From: Verrucomicrobiota bacterium
Lineage (GTDB): Bacteria > Verrucomicrobiota > Verrucomicrobiia > Opitutales > Coraliomargaritaceae
Direction: 5' to 3'
DNA length: 64,000 nucleotides
Assembly (NCBI GenBank): GCA_009937095.1
Contig: JAACDB010000082.1
Coordinates: forward strand, 1 to 64,000
Shown: positions 42,483-52,032 of the stretch, one piece after another
Layout: every line of letters starts with the position of its first letter
Numbering within the stretch: the first letter of the stretch is position 1
Program-made: the position numbers and the translations under genes
The notes under the pieces: model-generated
The model's database searches: none
Seen by the model: the letters and a program-made list of their open reading frames with translations, nothing else
Told to the model about the DNA's origin: nothing

Positions 42483-43358
42483 ATGGCCTCTATGAAAATC
42501 TACATGAATGATGGGTTGGTTGATCGCGAGGATGCCAAGGTTTCGGTTTTTGATCATGGTCTCTTGTATGGGGACGGTATCTTTGAGGGCATTCGTCTTT
42601 ACGATGGCTGTGTCTTTAAACTGGAAGCGCACCTTGAACGGCTAGAGTTCTCAGCCAAGGCGATTATGCTGAACCTGCCCTGGAGCCGGGAGGAGCTTAC
42701 CGAGGCAATCTGCGAGACTTGCCGTGCAAATGGCTTACGGGACGGCTATATCCGCTTGGTGGTTACACGCGGAGAGGGTAGCTTGGGTCTTTCCATCAAG
42801 AATTGTGACAGCCCGCGCTTGATCATTATTGCGGATTCCATCCAGCTTTACCCCGAAGAATTCTATGAGAATGGCCTGAAGATCATCACCGTGCCTACCC
42901 GGCGCTGCAATCCTTCAGCGCTGCCTCCGGCAGTAAAGTCTTTGAATTATCTCAACAACATCCTTGCAAAAATCGAGGCACAACACCTTGGCTACCACGA
43001 GGCGATCATGTTGAATGATCAAGGCTATGTTGCGGAGTGCACCGGTGATAACATTTTTGTGATCCACAAGGGCAAACTCATCACCCCGGCAGCCAGTGCG
43101 GGTGCCCTCAAGGGAATCACCCGTGATACCGCCCTCGAAATTGCAGATAAGCTCAACATCCCATGGGAAGAGGCGAATTTGACTCGCTACGACATCTGGG
43201 TTGCCGACGAGCTGTTCCTGACTGGAACTGCGGCAGAGATCATCCCAATCGTGGAGGTCGATGCCCGCCCGATCGGAACAGGCAAGCCTGGAGCCATCAC
43301 GGCGCAATTCCTCGAAGCTTTCCGACAAGTTGTTACTCAAGACGGTACCAAGCTGTAA
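42483..43358 (+). CDS. ilvE: Branched-chain amino acid aminotransferase-type enzyme (class IV)
   Basis: A 291-residue fold-type IV PLP enzyme. Visible: VFDHGLLYGDGIFEGIRLYDG in the N-terminal domain (18-40), RLVVTRGEGSLGL, the PLP Lys in AVKSLNYLNNILA near residue 155, GYVAECTGDNIF, and GTAAEIIPIVEVDAR. It fits IlvE-like transaminases of leucine, isoleucine and valine, but D-amino acid transaminases and ADC lyases share these features, so specificity is inferred. An internal ATG three codons later (42,492) could be the true start. Single gene; the next gene, mcsA, is 142 bases away. Confidence 0.86.
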   Translation: MASMKIYMNDGLVDREDAKVSVFDHGLLYGDGIFEGIRLYDGCVFKLEAHLERLEFSAKAIMLNLPWSREELTEAICETCRANGLRDGYIRLVVTRGEGSLGLSIKNCDSPRLIIIADSIQLYPEEFYENGLKIITVPTRRCNPSALPPAVKSLNYLNNILAKIEAQHLGYHEAIMLNDQGYVAECTGDNIFVIHKGKLITPAASAGALKGITRDTALEIADKLNIPWEEANLTRYDIWVADELFLTGTAAEIIPIVEVDARPIGTGKPGAITAQFLEAFRQVVTQDGTKL

Positions 43359-43440
43359 GTATGTGCCCGAAAACCGAAGCGGGCGGGAATTGGCACGGTT
43401 GATGCAATTTGCATATGTTAATTATTGATGTTTCGCATTC

Positions 43441-43446
43441 TATAAT
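43441..43446 (+). promoter_or_regulatory. -10 box of the probable mcsA-mcsB-clpC promoter
   Basis: A perfect TATAAT, with TTAATT 17 bases upstream as a weak -35. The mcsA start codon is 54 bases downstream, preceded by AAAGGA. No CIRCE or CtsR heptad repeat is apparent. Confidence 0.4.
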
Positions 43447-43500
43447 TGCGAACAATCGCTTTTATTTTGCTAATTTTTAAAAAGGAACCAAACTAAATTC

Positions 43501-44022
43501 ATGGATGATAGTTTAAAATGTAAGTTCTGCGATCAAGCTGCTACTGTTCATCTGACACAGATCATCAACAATAAGATTCACAAGGTGGACCTTTGCGAAA
43601 ACTGCGCCCAGCAAAAGGGTGTTTCCGATCCGGAGGGTTACTCCCTGGCGGAAATGTTGATGCAGCACAGTTCCGATTTTGAAGCAGAAGCGGGCAGACT
43701 GCAATGTGGCACCTGTGGATGCACTACCGGTGACTTTAAACGAACGGGACGGATGGGCTGTGCGGACTGCTATATTGCTTTTGAGCCGCTACTGGAGCCG
43801 ATCCTGGAGGATATGCACGCAGGCTTGAGGCATGTTGGTAAGGTTCCCATTTTCGCCCAAAGCCGCCAAAGCTTCAACGCTCGATTACACAGTTTGAAGG
43901 CTTCCCTTACCCGTGCGGTAGAGGAGGAGGCTTACGAGAAAGCCGCTCAATATCGGGATGAAATCCAAGCCTTGGAGGAAAGCACTGAGGAACCAATCGC
44001 AAACGAGGCAAGTAATGATTGA
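43501..44022 (+). CDS. mcsA: McsA, activator of the protein arginine kinase
   Basis: A 173-residue protein. Two zinc-finger pairs, CKFCDQAATVHL...CENC and CGTCGCTTG...GCADC, occupy residues 5-85, and a UVR motif (FNARLHSLKASLTRAVEEEAYEKAAQYRDEIQ in pattern) lies at 120-155. McsA binds McsB and stimulates phosphorylation of Arg on misfolded proteins in Bacillus. The stop codon overlaps mcsB by 8 bases (44015-44022), so they are translationally coupled. There is an AAAGGA ribosome site. It is the first gene of mcsA-mcsB-clpC; the CtsR repressor gene usually at the front is missing. Confidence 0.92.
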   Translation: MDDSLKCKFCDQAATVHLTQIINNKIHKVDLCENCAQQKGVSDPEGYSLAEMLMQHSSDFEAEAGRLQCGTCGCTTGDFKRTGRMGCADCYIAFEPLLEPILEDMHAGLRHVGKVPIFAQSRQSFNARLHSLKASLTRAVEEEAYEKAAQYRDEIQALEESTEEPIANEASND

Positions 44023-45103
44023 AGCACTCATAGAGAGTAATAATTCCGAGCTCATGCAGGGCTCCAAACGAACTGCCCCGGTCGTCCTGAGCACGCGGAT
44101 TCGTCTTGCACGCAATCTCGCGGGCACCCCATTTCCTCAACGTGTCAATCTGTCCCAGCGCCGGGACGTTTTGTCAGACTGTGTCTCACGTATCAGTCGC
44201 ATAGACGAAATGGATTCCGGTAATTTCTTCGAACTGGATAAACTTTCTGATCTGGAGAAACAGGTCTTACTGGAGCGGCATTTGATAAGTAAGGAATTGA
44301 TCGAGGGCTCTGAGGGTTGCGGGGTCTACATCAACGCCAAACAGACCTGTTCGGTCATGATTAACGAGGAAGACCATTTGCGGATTCAATTCCTCAAGAC
44401 CGGATTTAATCTCAAGTCGCTCTGGAAACGGATCAATTTCTTTGATGATGCCATAGACGAGCACCTGTCGCTCGCGTATTCGCAGGATTTGGGTTACCTG
44501 ACTGCATGTCCCACTAATTTGGGAACAGGTTTGCGTGCCTCGGTTATGATGCATCTTCCCGGGTTGGTGCTCACGGAAAATATGGAAAAAGTCACCCGCG
44601 CAGTTGCGCAGCTAGGTATCACGGTGCGCGGTCATTTTGGCGAGGGTTCCGATGCGACCGGACATATCTTTCAGATTTCCAATCAGCAGACCCTCGGCGA
44701 ATGCGAAGTCGATATTTTAGATCGTTTGGGTAATGTTCTGAAAAGTATTATCGATCAGGAATTGAACGCGCGTTTTAAATTTTATGAGGACCAGCCTGCC
44801 GGTCTTCGCGATCAAATCGGCCGTGCTTATGGCGTCATTCAAAATGCCTATGTCCTTAGTTCCAATGAGGCCATGCATTTACTTTCCTTTCTGCGTCTGG
44901 CGGTCGACTTCGATTTTCTTCCTGAAACGTGCCGGGCAGAAGTAGACCGTATGTTTATTGAGTGCCAACCCGGACATATTCAATACGAGGTGAAATCCGA
45001 CATAACTCCGGAACTGCGCGACACTGCTCGCGCTGCCAAGCTTCGTGCCGCACTCTTGAAACTTCCGCCCTTGTCCTTTGACAATTCGAGTGAATCAAAA
45101 TAG
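44015..45103 (+). CDS. mcsB: McsB, protein arginine kinase
   Basis: A 362-residue member of the guanidino kinase fold that phosphorylates arginine residues in proteins, marking them for ClpC-ClpP degradation. It has STRIRLARNLAGTPFP, EEDHLRIQFLKTG, CPTNLGTGLRASVMMHLPGL and RGHFGEGSDATGHIFQISNQ, which match the conserved nucleotide and phosphate-transfer loops of McsB. Start at ATG 44015, overlapping mcsA. It is followed 12 bases later by clpC. The C-terminal ~100 residues are the dimerisation and substrate-docking part. Confidence 0.94.
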   Translation: MIEALIESNNSELMQGSKRTAPVVLSTRIRLARNLAGTPFPQRVNLSQRRDVLSDCVSRISRIDEMDSGNFFELDKLSDLEKQVLLERHLISKELIEGSEGCGVYINAKQTCSVMINEEDHLRIQFLKTGFNLKSLWKRINFFDDAIDEHLSLAYSQDLGYLTACPTNLGTGLRASVMMHLPGLVLTENMEKVTRAVAQLGITVRGHFGEGSDATGHIFQISNQQTLGECEVDILDRLGNVLKSIIDQELNARFKFYEDQPAGLRDQIGRAYGVIQNAYVLSSNEAMHLLSFLRLAVDFDFLPETCRAEVDRMFIECQPGHIQYEVKSDITPELRDTARAAKLRAALLKLPPLSFDNSSESK

Positions 45104-45115
45104 CCTATATGTAAC

Positions 45116-47596
45116 ATGGAACCATTAAATAATTTTACTCCCCGTGCTCAGCAGGTTTTGGCGCTTTCCCGAAAGGAGGCTGACCGCTTCCACCATAATT
45201 ACATTGGCACGGAGCACCTGCTTCTGGGGTTAATCAATCTCGGCCAGGGTGTGGCGGTGAATGTCCTACAAAAGATGGGTCTCGATTTGCAGACGGTTCG
45301 CACGGCAGTGGAAAAGCAAGTGGGTACTGGTCCCGAAAGTAAACCTTCTGGAAACATTCCCTACACACCACGCGTGAAGAAGGTGCTGGCTCTCGCTCGC
45401 AAGGAGGCCAAGGGTTTGAATCATTCCTACATTGGCACGGAGCATTTGTTACTCGGATTATTGCGTGAAGGGGAAGGTGTCGCGGCAAGGGTATTGAAAT
45501 CCCTCGATGTTGATATTGAGCGTTGCCGCAATGAAATTTTATCAGAACTGGACCCGAATTTCACCGGTGAGCAGGAAGAGGCTGCCGCGAGTGGTGGGGG
45601 TGGTTCGCCGGAAGATCGCAAAGAATCAAAAACGCCTGCTCTCAAGGCATTTGGTCGCGACCTAACCGAGTTGGCGCAGGGTGGTGAAATGGATCCGGTG
45701 GTGGGTCGCAAAGACGAAATCCGCCGTGTGATTCAAATCCTTTGCCGCCGTACGAAAAACAACCCCGTCTTGATTGGCGAAGCTGGGGTGGGCAAGACTG
45801 CTATCGTAGAGGGACTCGCTCAGGAAATCGCTGCGGGTGCGGTTCCGGAGATCCTGCAAGAGAAGCGGGTGATTACCCTCGACCTCGCACTTATGGTTGC
45901 GGGTACAAAATACCGCGGTCAATTCGAAGAGCGCATCAAAGCAGTGATGGATGAAATTCGTCGTGCCAAGAATGTCATTATATTTATCGATGAATTGCAC
46001 ACCATCGTTGGTGCAGGTGCAGCCGAGGGGGCAATGGATGCTTCCAATATCTTTAAACCTGCGCTCAGTCGCGGCGAATTGCAGTGTATCGGTGCCACCA
46101 CCCTAGGCGAATACCGTAAGTACATTGAGAAGGATAGCGCACTCGATCGCCGCTTCCAGTCAGTGAAGGTAGAGGCTCCTTCCGTTGACGATACTATTTT
46201 AATCCTGAAAGGCATTCGCAGTCAATATGAGGACCATCACAAGTGTAATTTCACCGATGAGGCACTTGAGTCAGCGGCTCGGCTTTCCGAGCGTTACATC
46301 ACTTCGCGCTTTCTCCCTGATAAAGCCATTGATGTGATTGACGAAGCCGGTGCCCGCGCGCGTATCGAGTCCTTGAAACGTCCTCCCGAAATCGAGGAAA
46401 TGAACGGTAAGATTGAATCCGTTTGAGAGGCAAAGGAGAATGCCATCGGTAAGCAGCAATTTGAGGAGGCGGCCAAATTCCGTGACGAGGAAAAGAAACT
46501 GCGCAAGGAACAATCCGATGCCGTTGACGCTTGGAAGCAGTCGCGGGAAGAAAACCGTATCACTGTGGGTGCCGATGAATTGCTGCACGTGATTTCAGCC
46601 TGGACGGGTATTCCGCTCTCACGCATGGAGCAGGAAGAAACTAAGAAATTACTGGAGTTGGAGGCAAAGCTCCAAACTGAAGTCATTGGTCAGGAACGCG
46701 CTACCGAAGTGATTGCCCGCGCCTTGCGCCGTTCCCGAGCCGACTTAAAAGATCCCAAGCGTCCCATTGGTTCCTTCATGTTCCTCGGGCCGACAGGGGT
46801 GGGTAAGACTCTACTGGCCAAGGTGCTTGCGGAGGAAATGTTCGGTGAAAAAGATGCCATCATTCAAATCGACATGTCGGAATACATGGAGAAATTTTCA
46901 GTTTCCCGTCTGGTGGGTTCGCCTCCGGGGTATGTCGGTTACGAAGAAGGAGGTCAGTTGACCGAGGCGGTACGCCGCAAGCCTTACAGTGTTGTGCTCT
47001 TTGATGAAATTGAGAAGGCACACCCCGATGTTGTGCAACTGTTGTTGCAGGTTCTTGAGGAAGGTCGCTTAACCGATAGTCTGGGTCGGAAGGTTGATTT
47101 CCGGAACACCATTTTAATCATGACTTCAAATGTGGGTGCTGAGATTCTCCAGCGCAACACCTCCATGGGTTTTGGAATCGAACATAGTTCAGAAAACGAA
47201 TACGATAAGATTCGCGATAAAATTCTGGATGAGACCAAGCGGGTCTTTAAACCTGAATTCCTGAATCGCCTCAACGATCTCGTTATCTTCAAATCGCTGG
47301 GACCCGAAGATATGCAAGCGATCGTTACCCTGGAATTGCGCAATCTCGCGAATCGCCTAAAAGAACGCGAATTGATTTTTGAATTCGAGGACTCCGCAAA
47401 AACCTTCCTGATTGAAAAGGGTTATGATGAGAAATACGGGGCGCGTCCATTGAGACGTGCGGTAGAACGTCACCTTGAGGATGCCCTGGCCGAGGCCATT
47501 CTAGGAGGCGACATCAAGCCCGGGGAAACCATCAAGGTGGGAGTGAACGAGTCGAAAGAGGGTCTGGAGTTCACTCAGGGTCACGCAGTCGGTTAA
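45116..47596 (+). CDS. clpC: ClpC AAA+ unfoldase, interrupted by an in-frame TGA
   Basis: The frame is 827 codons in total. Clp-N repeats ([19 protein letters not shown] and [19 protein letters not shown]) lie at 1-150, D1 with [13 protein letters not shown] and [17 protein letters not shown] at 185-420, and D2 with [21 protein letters not shown] and [20 protein letters not shown] at 550-800. Codon 437 is TGA (46424-46426), placed in the M-domain between D1 and D2 exactly before the UVR motif ([14 protein letters not shown]). The reading frame continues without shift. A truncated product would contain N and D1 only; the D2 part has no good start except a GTG at 46565. Codon 437 is often Cys in relatives as far as I recall, so TGC to TGA is plausible. 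Confidence 0.92.
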
Positions 47597-47609
47597 ACGG
47601 CTACAGTGA

Positions 47610-48512
47610 CTAATCCTTGGGGAGGAAAAATCCCTGTTGCTGTTCGCTGATCTCAAGCTTGGTTTTGCGCATGACTTCAAGCATGTCCTCCCAGACCATA
47701 CGCTTGGTTTTCATGGTGTCGTTGCGAAGCAGGTATGCCGGGTGAAAGGTGATCATGAGGTCGATGCCTTCGTAGTCGTGCCATTTTCCGCGCACCTGCC
47801 CCATGCGGCGTTTGGGGTCGTGCCCTAAAAGTCCCGTCACGGCGATGTTGCCGAGGGCAATGAGCACCTTTGGTTTTATGATTTCAATTTGTGCCTTGAG
47901 GTAGGGCATGCAAAAACGCATTTCCTCGAGCGTTGGGGGTCGGTTTCCATACGGTTTTTCGTGTTCAGGACGCCACTTGAGAATGTTGGCGATATAAACC
48001 GATTCGCGATCCAGTCCCATCGCGGAAATGATTTTTGTTAATAATTGCCCGGCTGCACCGATAAAAGGCTCACCGACTTTGGCTTCGTCTGCGCCGGGGG
48101 CCTCGCCGCAAAAGAAGATATCGGCTTGGGCGGAACCAGTCCCAAAGACAACTTTACCATCGCCACTTAGATGCGCCTTGCAGGTTTCGCAGGCGTTGAC
48201 CATCGCGCGAAGGGCTTCCAGTTGTTCCGCTGCAGTACCTTCGGGTAAATCAATTACCGGAGGTTCGGGGAAGGCGGGTGCTGGAGGGTCCGGTTCGGGC
48301 GCGGGTGCAACCGGCTTTTCTGGCGTTTTGCTTACAGGGATTGCTTCGGTCGCCTCCGGCTGGAGGACTTCAACCTTTGATGCTTTGGGCGAGTCCTTTG
48401 GGAGGAGTGCCTCCACCATTTCCAGGGTTTCTGGAGCGATTGCAACTCGTTCGAGCCCCGCCTCTTTCAAGCGGTTTAACTCTTCGTAGACTGCGGCCAG
48501 TTCCTCCTTCAT
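47610..48512 (-). CDS. Family 4-type uracil-DNA glycosylase
   Basis: A 300-residue protein in two parts. Residues 1-100 are a linker-like N-terminus with coiled and Pro/Ala-rich sequence (KPVAPAPEPDPPAPAFP). Residues 105-300 form the UDG core: CETCKAHLS with two Cys of an iron-sulfur cluster, GEAPGADEAKVGEPFIG, ANILKWRPE, and the final HPAYLLRN with the conserved catalytic His. Family 4 enzymes remove uracil from DNA and often carry a 4Fe-4S cluster. The unusual N-terminal extension is not part of the enzyme core. It is convergent with clpC. Confidence 0.88.
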   Translation of the reverse strand: MKEELAAVYEELNRLKEAGLERVAIAPETLEMVEALLPKDSPKASKVEVLQPEATEAIPVSKTPEKPVAPAPEPDPPAPAFPEPPVIDLPEGTAAEQLEALRAMVNACETCKAHLSGDGKVVFGTGSAQADIFFCGEAPGADEAKVGEPFIGAAGQLLTKIISAMGLDRESVYIANILKWRPEHEKPYGNRPPTLEEMRFCMPYLKAQIEIIKPKVLIALGNIAVTGLLGHDPKRRMGQVRGKWHDYEGIDLMITFHPAYLLRNDTMKTKRMVWEDMLEVMRKTKLEISEQQQGFFLPKD

Positions 48513-48568
48513 ATTCCCATCCTCAAAGCGCCTGCCCGTCGGGTCGAGCGGAATTTACTTTTTCTAAC

Positions 48569-49864
48569 TTATTCATTCCCTGCGCTGAGACGATAGGGCG
48601 CTACTGCTGATTCTAAGCGATCGGGGATTGCGCTGATAAGATAAGTGCCCTCGTCCCGGCTTTCTTCCTTGCGCACGGTCCCTTCGCGGTGGAGTCGTGC
48701 CACGTGATCGTAGCGTACGTGCGGGATCAAGAGGCGAATTTGTGCGAATTCGGCTTCAATGATAGACTGCATTTGCTCGAGAAGCCCATCGATCCCTTCA
48801 CCGCTATGGGCGCTTATGAATAAGGCCCCCGGGTATTGCATCTTGAGATCCTGCACACGGTCGGGATCCCAAAGGTCGTCGATTTTATTAAAAACCGTGA
48901 GGGTTTGCTTATCCTTTACGCCGAGCTCAGCGAGCACCTTGAGGGTTGTCTCGGCATGCGCCTCTATTTCCGGACTATTGATGTCGAGAACGTGAATGAG
49001 GAAGTTTGAAACCACTGCTTCCTCGAGCGTGGCCTTGAAAGCATCGACGAGACGGTGGGGCAGGTTTCGGACAAAACCAACGGTGTCGGTCATCACCAGG
49101 GGTTGACCGTTGGGAAGTTCACAACGCCGGGAAGTTGGGTCAAGGGTCGCAAAAAGTTTATCCTCGGCCAGAATATCGGCTTGGGTGAGGTGGTTGAGGA
49201 GGGAGGATTTTCCGGCGTTGGTGTAACCGACAATGGCACAGGTCGGTACGGGAACGGTCATACGTTTTTTGCGTTGTAAGTGGCGATGCTGGATGACGGT
49301 TTCCAGTTCCTTCCGAACCCGCGAAATTTGGGTACGCACCATGCGTTGGTCCATCTCCAGCTGCGTTTCACCCGCGTCCCGTTGAATGGCGCCACCTCCG
49401 CGCTGACGATTGAGGTGTGTCCAGGCGCGTTTCAGGCGTGGTAGGTTATATTCAAGGCGCGCCAATTCGACTTGAAGAACCGCTTCTTTGGTGCGGGCAC
49501 GCTTGCCAAAGATATCGAGAATGACCTCCTGACGATCAATCACGAGGATCTTGTCCTTAGCGACGGCTTCCCAATTCCTTTGCTGCGCAGGGGTCAGTTC
49601 ATTATCAAAGACGATGACATCGCAATCCTGAGCCTGTGCTTCCTCTACCAATTCCTCTGCCTTTCCGGATCCCACCAACAGTTTTGCCTGCGGTTTGCGA
49701 ACGGTGAGCATGCGCTCGTGACAAATCCCAATATCCAGGGTGGTGACGAGTTCGCGCAATTCATCGAGTAAACTTCGGGTTTCTGCGACATTCGTGCCGG
49801 GCAGGGTGATGCCGATGAGCATGGCCCGTTCGACCATTTTGGGTTTTTCTTTTACGTCGTGCAC
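48569..49864 (-). CDS. hflX: Ribosome-associated GTPase HflX
   Basis: A 431-residue protein. The N-terminal HflX domain (to ~165) has VFDNELTPAQQRNWE and DIFGKRARTKEAVLQVELARLEY, with the linker RLKRAWTHLNRQRGGGAIQRDAGETQLE in pattern. The G domain shows GYTNAGKSSLLNHL, DTVGFVRNLPH and FNKIDDL. HflX rescues stalled or hibernating ribosomes by splitting them. Translation begins at a GTG at 49864 or ATG at 49837. The C-terminal domain ends in ESAVAPYRLSAGNE. Single gene, divergent from the beta-helix protein. Confidence 0.95.
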   Translation of the reverse strand: MHDVKEKPKMVERAMLIGITLPGTNVAETRSLLDELRELVTTLDIGICHERMLTVRKPQAKLLVGSGKAEELVEEAQAQDCDVIVFDNELTPAQQRNWEAVAKDKILVIDRQEVILDIFGKRARTKEAVLQVELARLEYNLPRLKRAWTHLNRQRGGGAIQRDAGETQLEMDQRMVRTQISRVRKELETVIQHRHLQRKKRMTVPVPTCAIVGYTNAGKSSLLNHLTQADILAEDKLFATLDPTSRRCELPNGQPLVMTDTVGFVRNLPHRLVDAFKATLEEAVVSNFLIHVLDINSPEIEAHAETTLKVLAELGVKDKQTLTVFNKIDDLWDPDRVQDLKMQYPGALFISAHSGEGIDGLLEQMQSIIEAEFAQIRLLIPHVRYDHVARLHREGTVRKEESRDEGTYLISAIPDRLESAVAPYRLSAGNE

Positions 49865-49981
49865 AAATTTCTTGGTCGCTTTACCGATATTCGATTGAGC
49901 TAAGCGGACTATAAAAACACTCCCTGCGTGGATGGCAATTTTTGAATGGCGTGTTTCGCCGGCTTGGTTTTTGTTTAAGAC

Positions 49982-50662
49982 ATGCAGGCCAGTGAATTAT
50001 ACGAATTTCCCCAAACTCTTCCCTTTCAGTCCTCTTTTAACCCGGAGGCCGCTCCGTGGGAGTGGGTAAAGCAGATTAAACCGGCATTGGAGGCCTTCGA
50101 TTTTTCTGCTTCATTGCCCGAAGTCCCGGCGGGTCTTCATATAGAAGGTCCGGTCTTTATTGCGGAAGGGGTTAAGCTACCATCACACGGAACCATTCTT
50201 GGACCTGCCTATATCGGGGAAGGCTGTGAATTGCGTCCGGGGGTGTATATACGCGGTAATGTTATCGCAGGTGCAAATTGCGTGTTGGGTAATTCCTGTG
50301 AGTTCAAAAACTGTCTGCTCCTGGACGGCGTTCAGGTGCCGCACTATAGCTATGTTGGAGATTCGGTACTTGGTAATAAAGCTCATTTGGGGGCGGGTGC
50401 CATTTGCTCGAACCTGCGACTCGATCAGGCGGAAGTTATCGTAAAGGATTTTGACGGTGTGGGTCATGAAACCGGAATGCGCAAACTGGGTGCCCTTATC
50501 GGCGATGGTGGGGAGGCGGGTTGTAACGCAGTACTCAATCCGGGTTCCCTGCTTGGTAAACGTGCCTTAATCGCACCGACTTTATCCTTTCGGGGTACCT
50601 TGAAGGCCAATGAGATGGCCTTTGACGACACCAAGATTAAGACGGCACCGCGATTGGACTGA
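49982..50662 (+). CDS. Left-handed beta-helix protein, sugar nucleotide acyltransferase-like
   Basis: A 226-residue protein with hexapeptide repeats: IEGPVFIAEGVKL, HGTILGPAYIGEGCEL, RPGVYIRGNVIAGANCVLGNSCEFKNCLLLDGVQVPHYSYVGDSVLG and GAGAICSN. This is the C-terminal fold of GlmU-type uridyltransferases or acetyltransferases, without a nucleotidyltransferase domain. The middle sequence GHETGMRKLGALIGDGGEAGCNAVLNPGSLLG closely recalls the acetyltransferase part of GlmU. The first ~55 residues are unusual. The sugar substrate is unknown; an N-acetyl or acyltransferase in cell-envelope metabolism is most likely. Confidence 0.7.
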   Translation: MQASELYEFPQTLPFQSSFNPEAAPWEWVKQIKPALEAFDFSASLPEVPAGLHIEGPVFIAEGVKLPSHGTILGPAYIGEGCELRPGVYIRGNVIAGANCVLGNSCEFKNCLLLDGVQVPHYSYVGDSVLGNKAHLGAGAICSNLRLDQAEVIVKDFDGVGHETGMRKLGALIGDGGEAGCNAVLNPGSLLGKRALIAPTLSFRGTLKANEMAFDDTKIKTAPRLD

Positions 50663-50664
50663 AC

Positions 50665-51318
50665 CTAGTCTATAAAGTCAGACAGGAGCGCCCCGAGTGT
50701 GGGGTAGGTGGCGTTCGCGCCTGCAGCCTGAAGCTCGGCTTCACTGTGTGCTCCGGTTGCAACAGCATAGCAGGGAATGCCTACAGCTTGAGCGGTTTCC
50801 ACATCAGTGGGAGAATCGCCAATTAAAATCGCACCGGAGGTTTTTGCGTCTAAACCTGCCAAGGCAGCGTGGGTAAGTTCAGGGGCGGGTTTGCTCCATT
50901 CGCTATCACCGTTGCCGAAGCAGACTTTGGTAAAAGCATCGAAGCCGCAGTGGTGACTCACCGCTCGGGCAGTGTCCCCGTGCTTATTGGTTAAAATAGC
51001 CTGTGGGATGTCGCGATGAGCAAAGTATTCCATGCAGGGGAGTGCGCCGGATAGGATTTCCAGACCGTCGTACATACTTTTCGGGAAACGGTCGCGGAAG
51101 GCCTTGCAGGCTAGCTCGAGTTGAGAATCCTCAACAAAGAGTGTCATGGTGCTCGCCATAGGTCCGCCAAGGCTGCGACGAATGGCTTGAGGATCGGGTG
51201 CGCTGTGACCCAGTTCGCTGATGACGGCCTCATAACAGCGAACAATGGCAACGGTTTGGTCAATGAGGGTACCGTCCATGTCCCAAAGGACAGCGCTGGG
51301 TTGTGGGAGGGATGGCAT
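50665..51318 (-). CDS. HAD-family phosphatase (phosphoglycolate phosphatase-like)
   Basis: A 217-residue haloacid dehalogenase-type phosphatase. Motif I is WDMDGTLIDQT with both Asp present, motif II is the Thr of AILTNKHGD, motif III Lys in EWSKPAPELTH, and motif IV GDSPTDVETA. A helical cap lies between residues 15 and 85. It is a tandem paralogue of the next gene, which ends 3 bases before this one starts, so the two are probably co-expressed. Possible substrates are phosphoglycolate or sugar phosphates. Confidence 0.9.
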   Translation of the reverse strand: MPSLPQPSAVLWDMDGTLIDQTVAIVRCYEAVISELGHSAPDPQAIRRSLGGPMASTMTLFVEDSQLELACKAFRDRFPKSMYDGLEILSGALPCMEYFAHRDIPQAILTNKHGDTARAVSHHCGFDAFTKVCFGNGDSEWSKPAPELTHAALAGLDAKTSGAILIGDSPTDVETAQAVGIPCYAVATGAHSEAELQAAGANATYPTLGALLSDFID

Positions 51319-51321
51319 GGT

Positions 51322-51981
51322 TCAGGAATGGTTGGGTTGCTGAAGCTTGAAGACAGATGCGCCCAAATCAAAGAGATTATGAAAAACTGCCTCTGCTTGC
51401 GTTTCTGATTCCAGTGCCTGAACCGTGTGCGAGCCTGTTGCCACGAGATAGCTTTTCAGCTTACCCACTTCCGCGGCGGCGGCATCAAAGGGAGAATCGC
51501 CCACCAAACAACAGCTCTCAGGATTCGCGCCCAACTGTTCCATAACCAGCGCAGTGAATTGCGGTTCGGGTTTGCGGTAGGGACTGTCATCCGTTCCGAG
51601 AGTCACCGCTAGGAAACGGTCGAGCTGGAGGTGTTCCAGCACTGCACGGGCGTGTTCGCCGTATTTATTTGTAAAGACTGCCAGTTGGTAGCTTTTGGCA
51701 TGCAGGGTCTCCAGTAACCACTTCGCGCCCGGCAGGATGCTTACGTCCTGTAGCATGACGCGATTGAAATGTTCGTTAAAGTAGGGCAGTGCTGCTTCGA
51801 CCTTATCGCTGCCGATTAACTTTCCCATGGTAACAGGAAGGGAGCCGCCAACGGTGGTCTTGACCAATTCATAGCTGGACTCCGGCAGACCCAATGACCT
51901 TTGAGCATAGGCAATGCTCGAATGAATCGCCGAGAAATGGTCGATCAGGGTGCCGTCGAGGTCAAAGAGAACCGTTTGCAT
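51322..51981 (-). CDS. HAD-family phosphatase, tandem paralogue
   Basis: A 219-residue protein starting at ATG 51981 (MQTVLFDLDGTLIDHF), directly at motif I; a longer frame upstream lacks any conserved feature. Motifs II (FTNKYGEHAR), III (YRKPEPQFTALV) and IV (GDSPFDAAAA) are present. It resembles the downstream HAD gene closely in length and layout, indicating duplication followed by divergence of the cap. Physiological substrate unknown. Divergent from the SGNH hydrolase gene by 51 bases. Confidence 0.9.
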   Translation of the reverse strand: MQTVLFDLDGTLIDHFSAIHSSIAYAQRSLGLPESSYELVKTTVGGSLPVTMGKLIGSDKVEAALPYFNEHFNRVMLQDVSILPGAKWLLETLHAKSYQLAVFTNKYGEHARAVLEHLQLDRFLAVTLGTDDSPYRKPEPQFTALVMEQLGANPESCCLVGDSPFDAAAAEVGKLKSYLVATGSHTVQALESETQAEAVFHNLFDLGASVFKLQQPNHS

Positions 51982-52032
51982 AAAACGTGTTTGAACACTC
52001 TTCGGTCTTAAGGCAAGAATGACCCTTCTGTT

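Noticed and set aside
46424-46426. TGA in clpC as selenocysteine
   Set aside because: No selenocysteine-type hairpin is evident after it, and ClpC has no known selenoprotein form.
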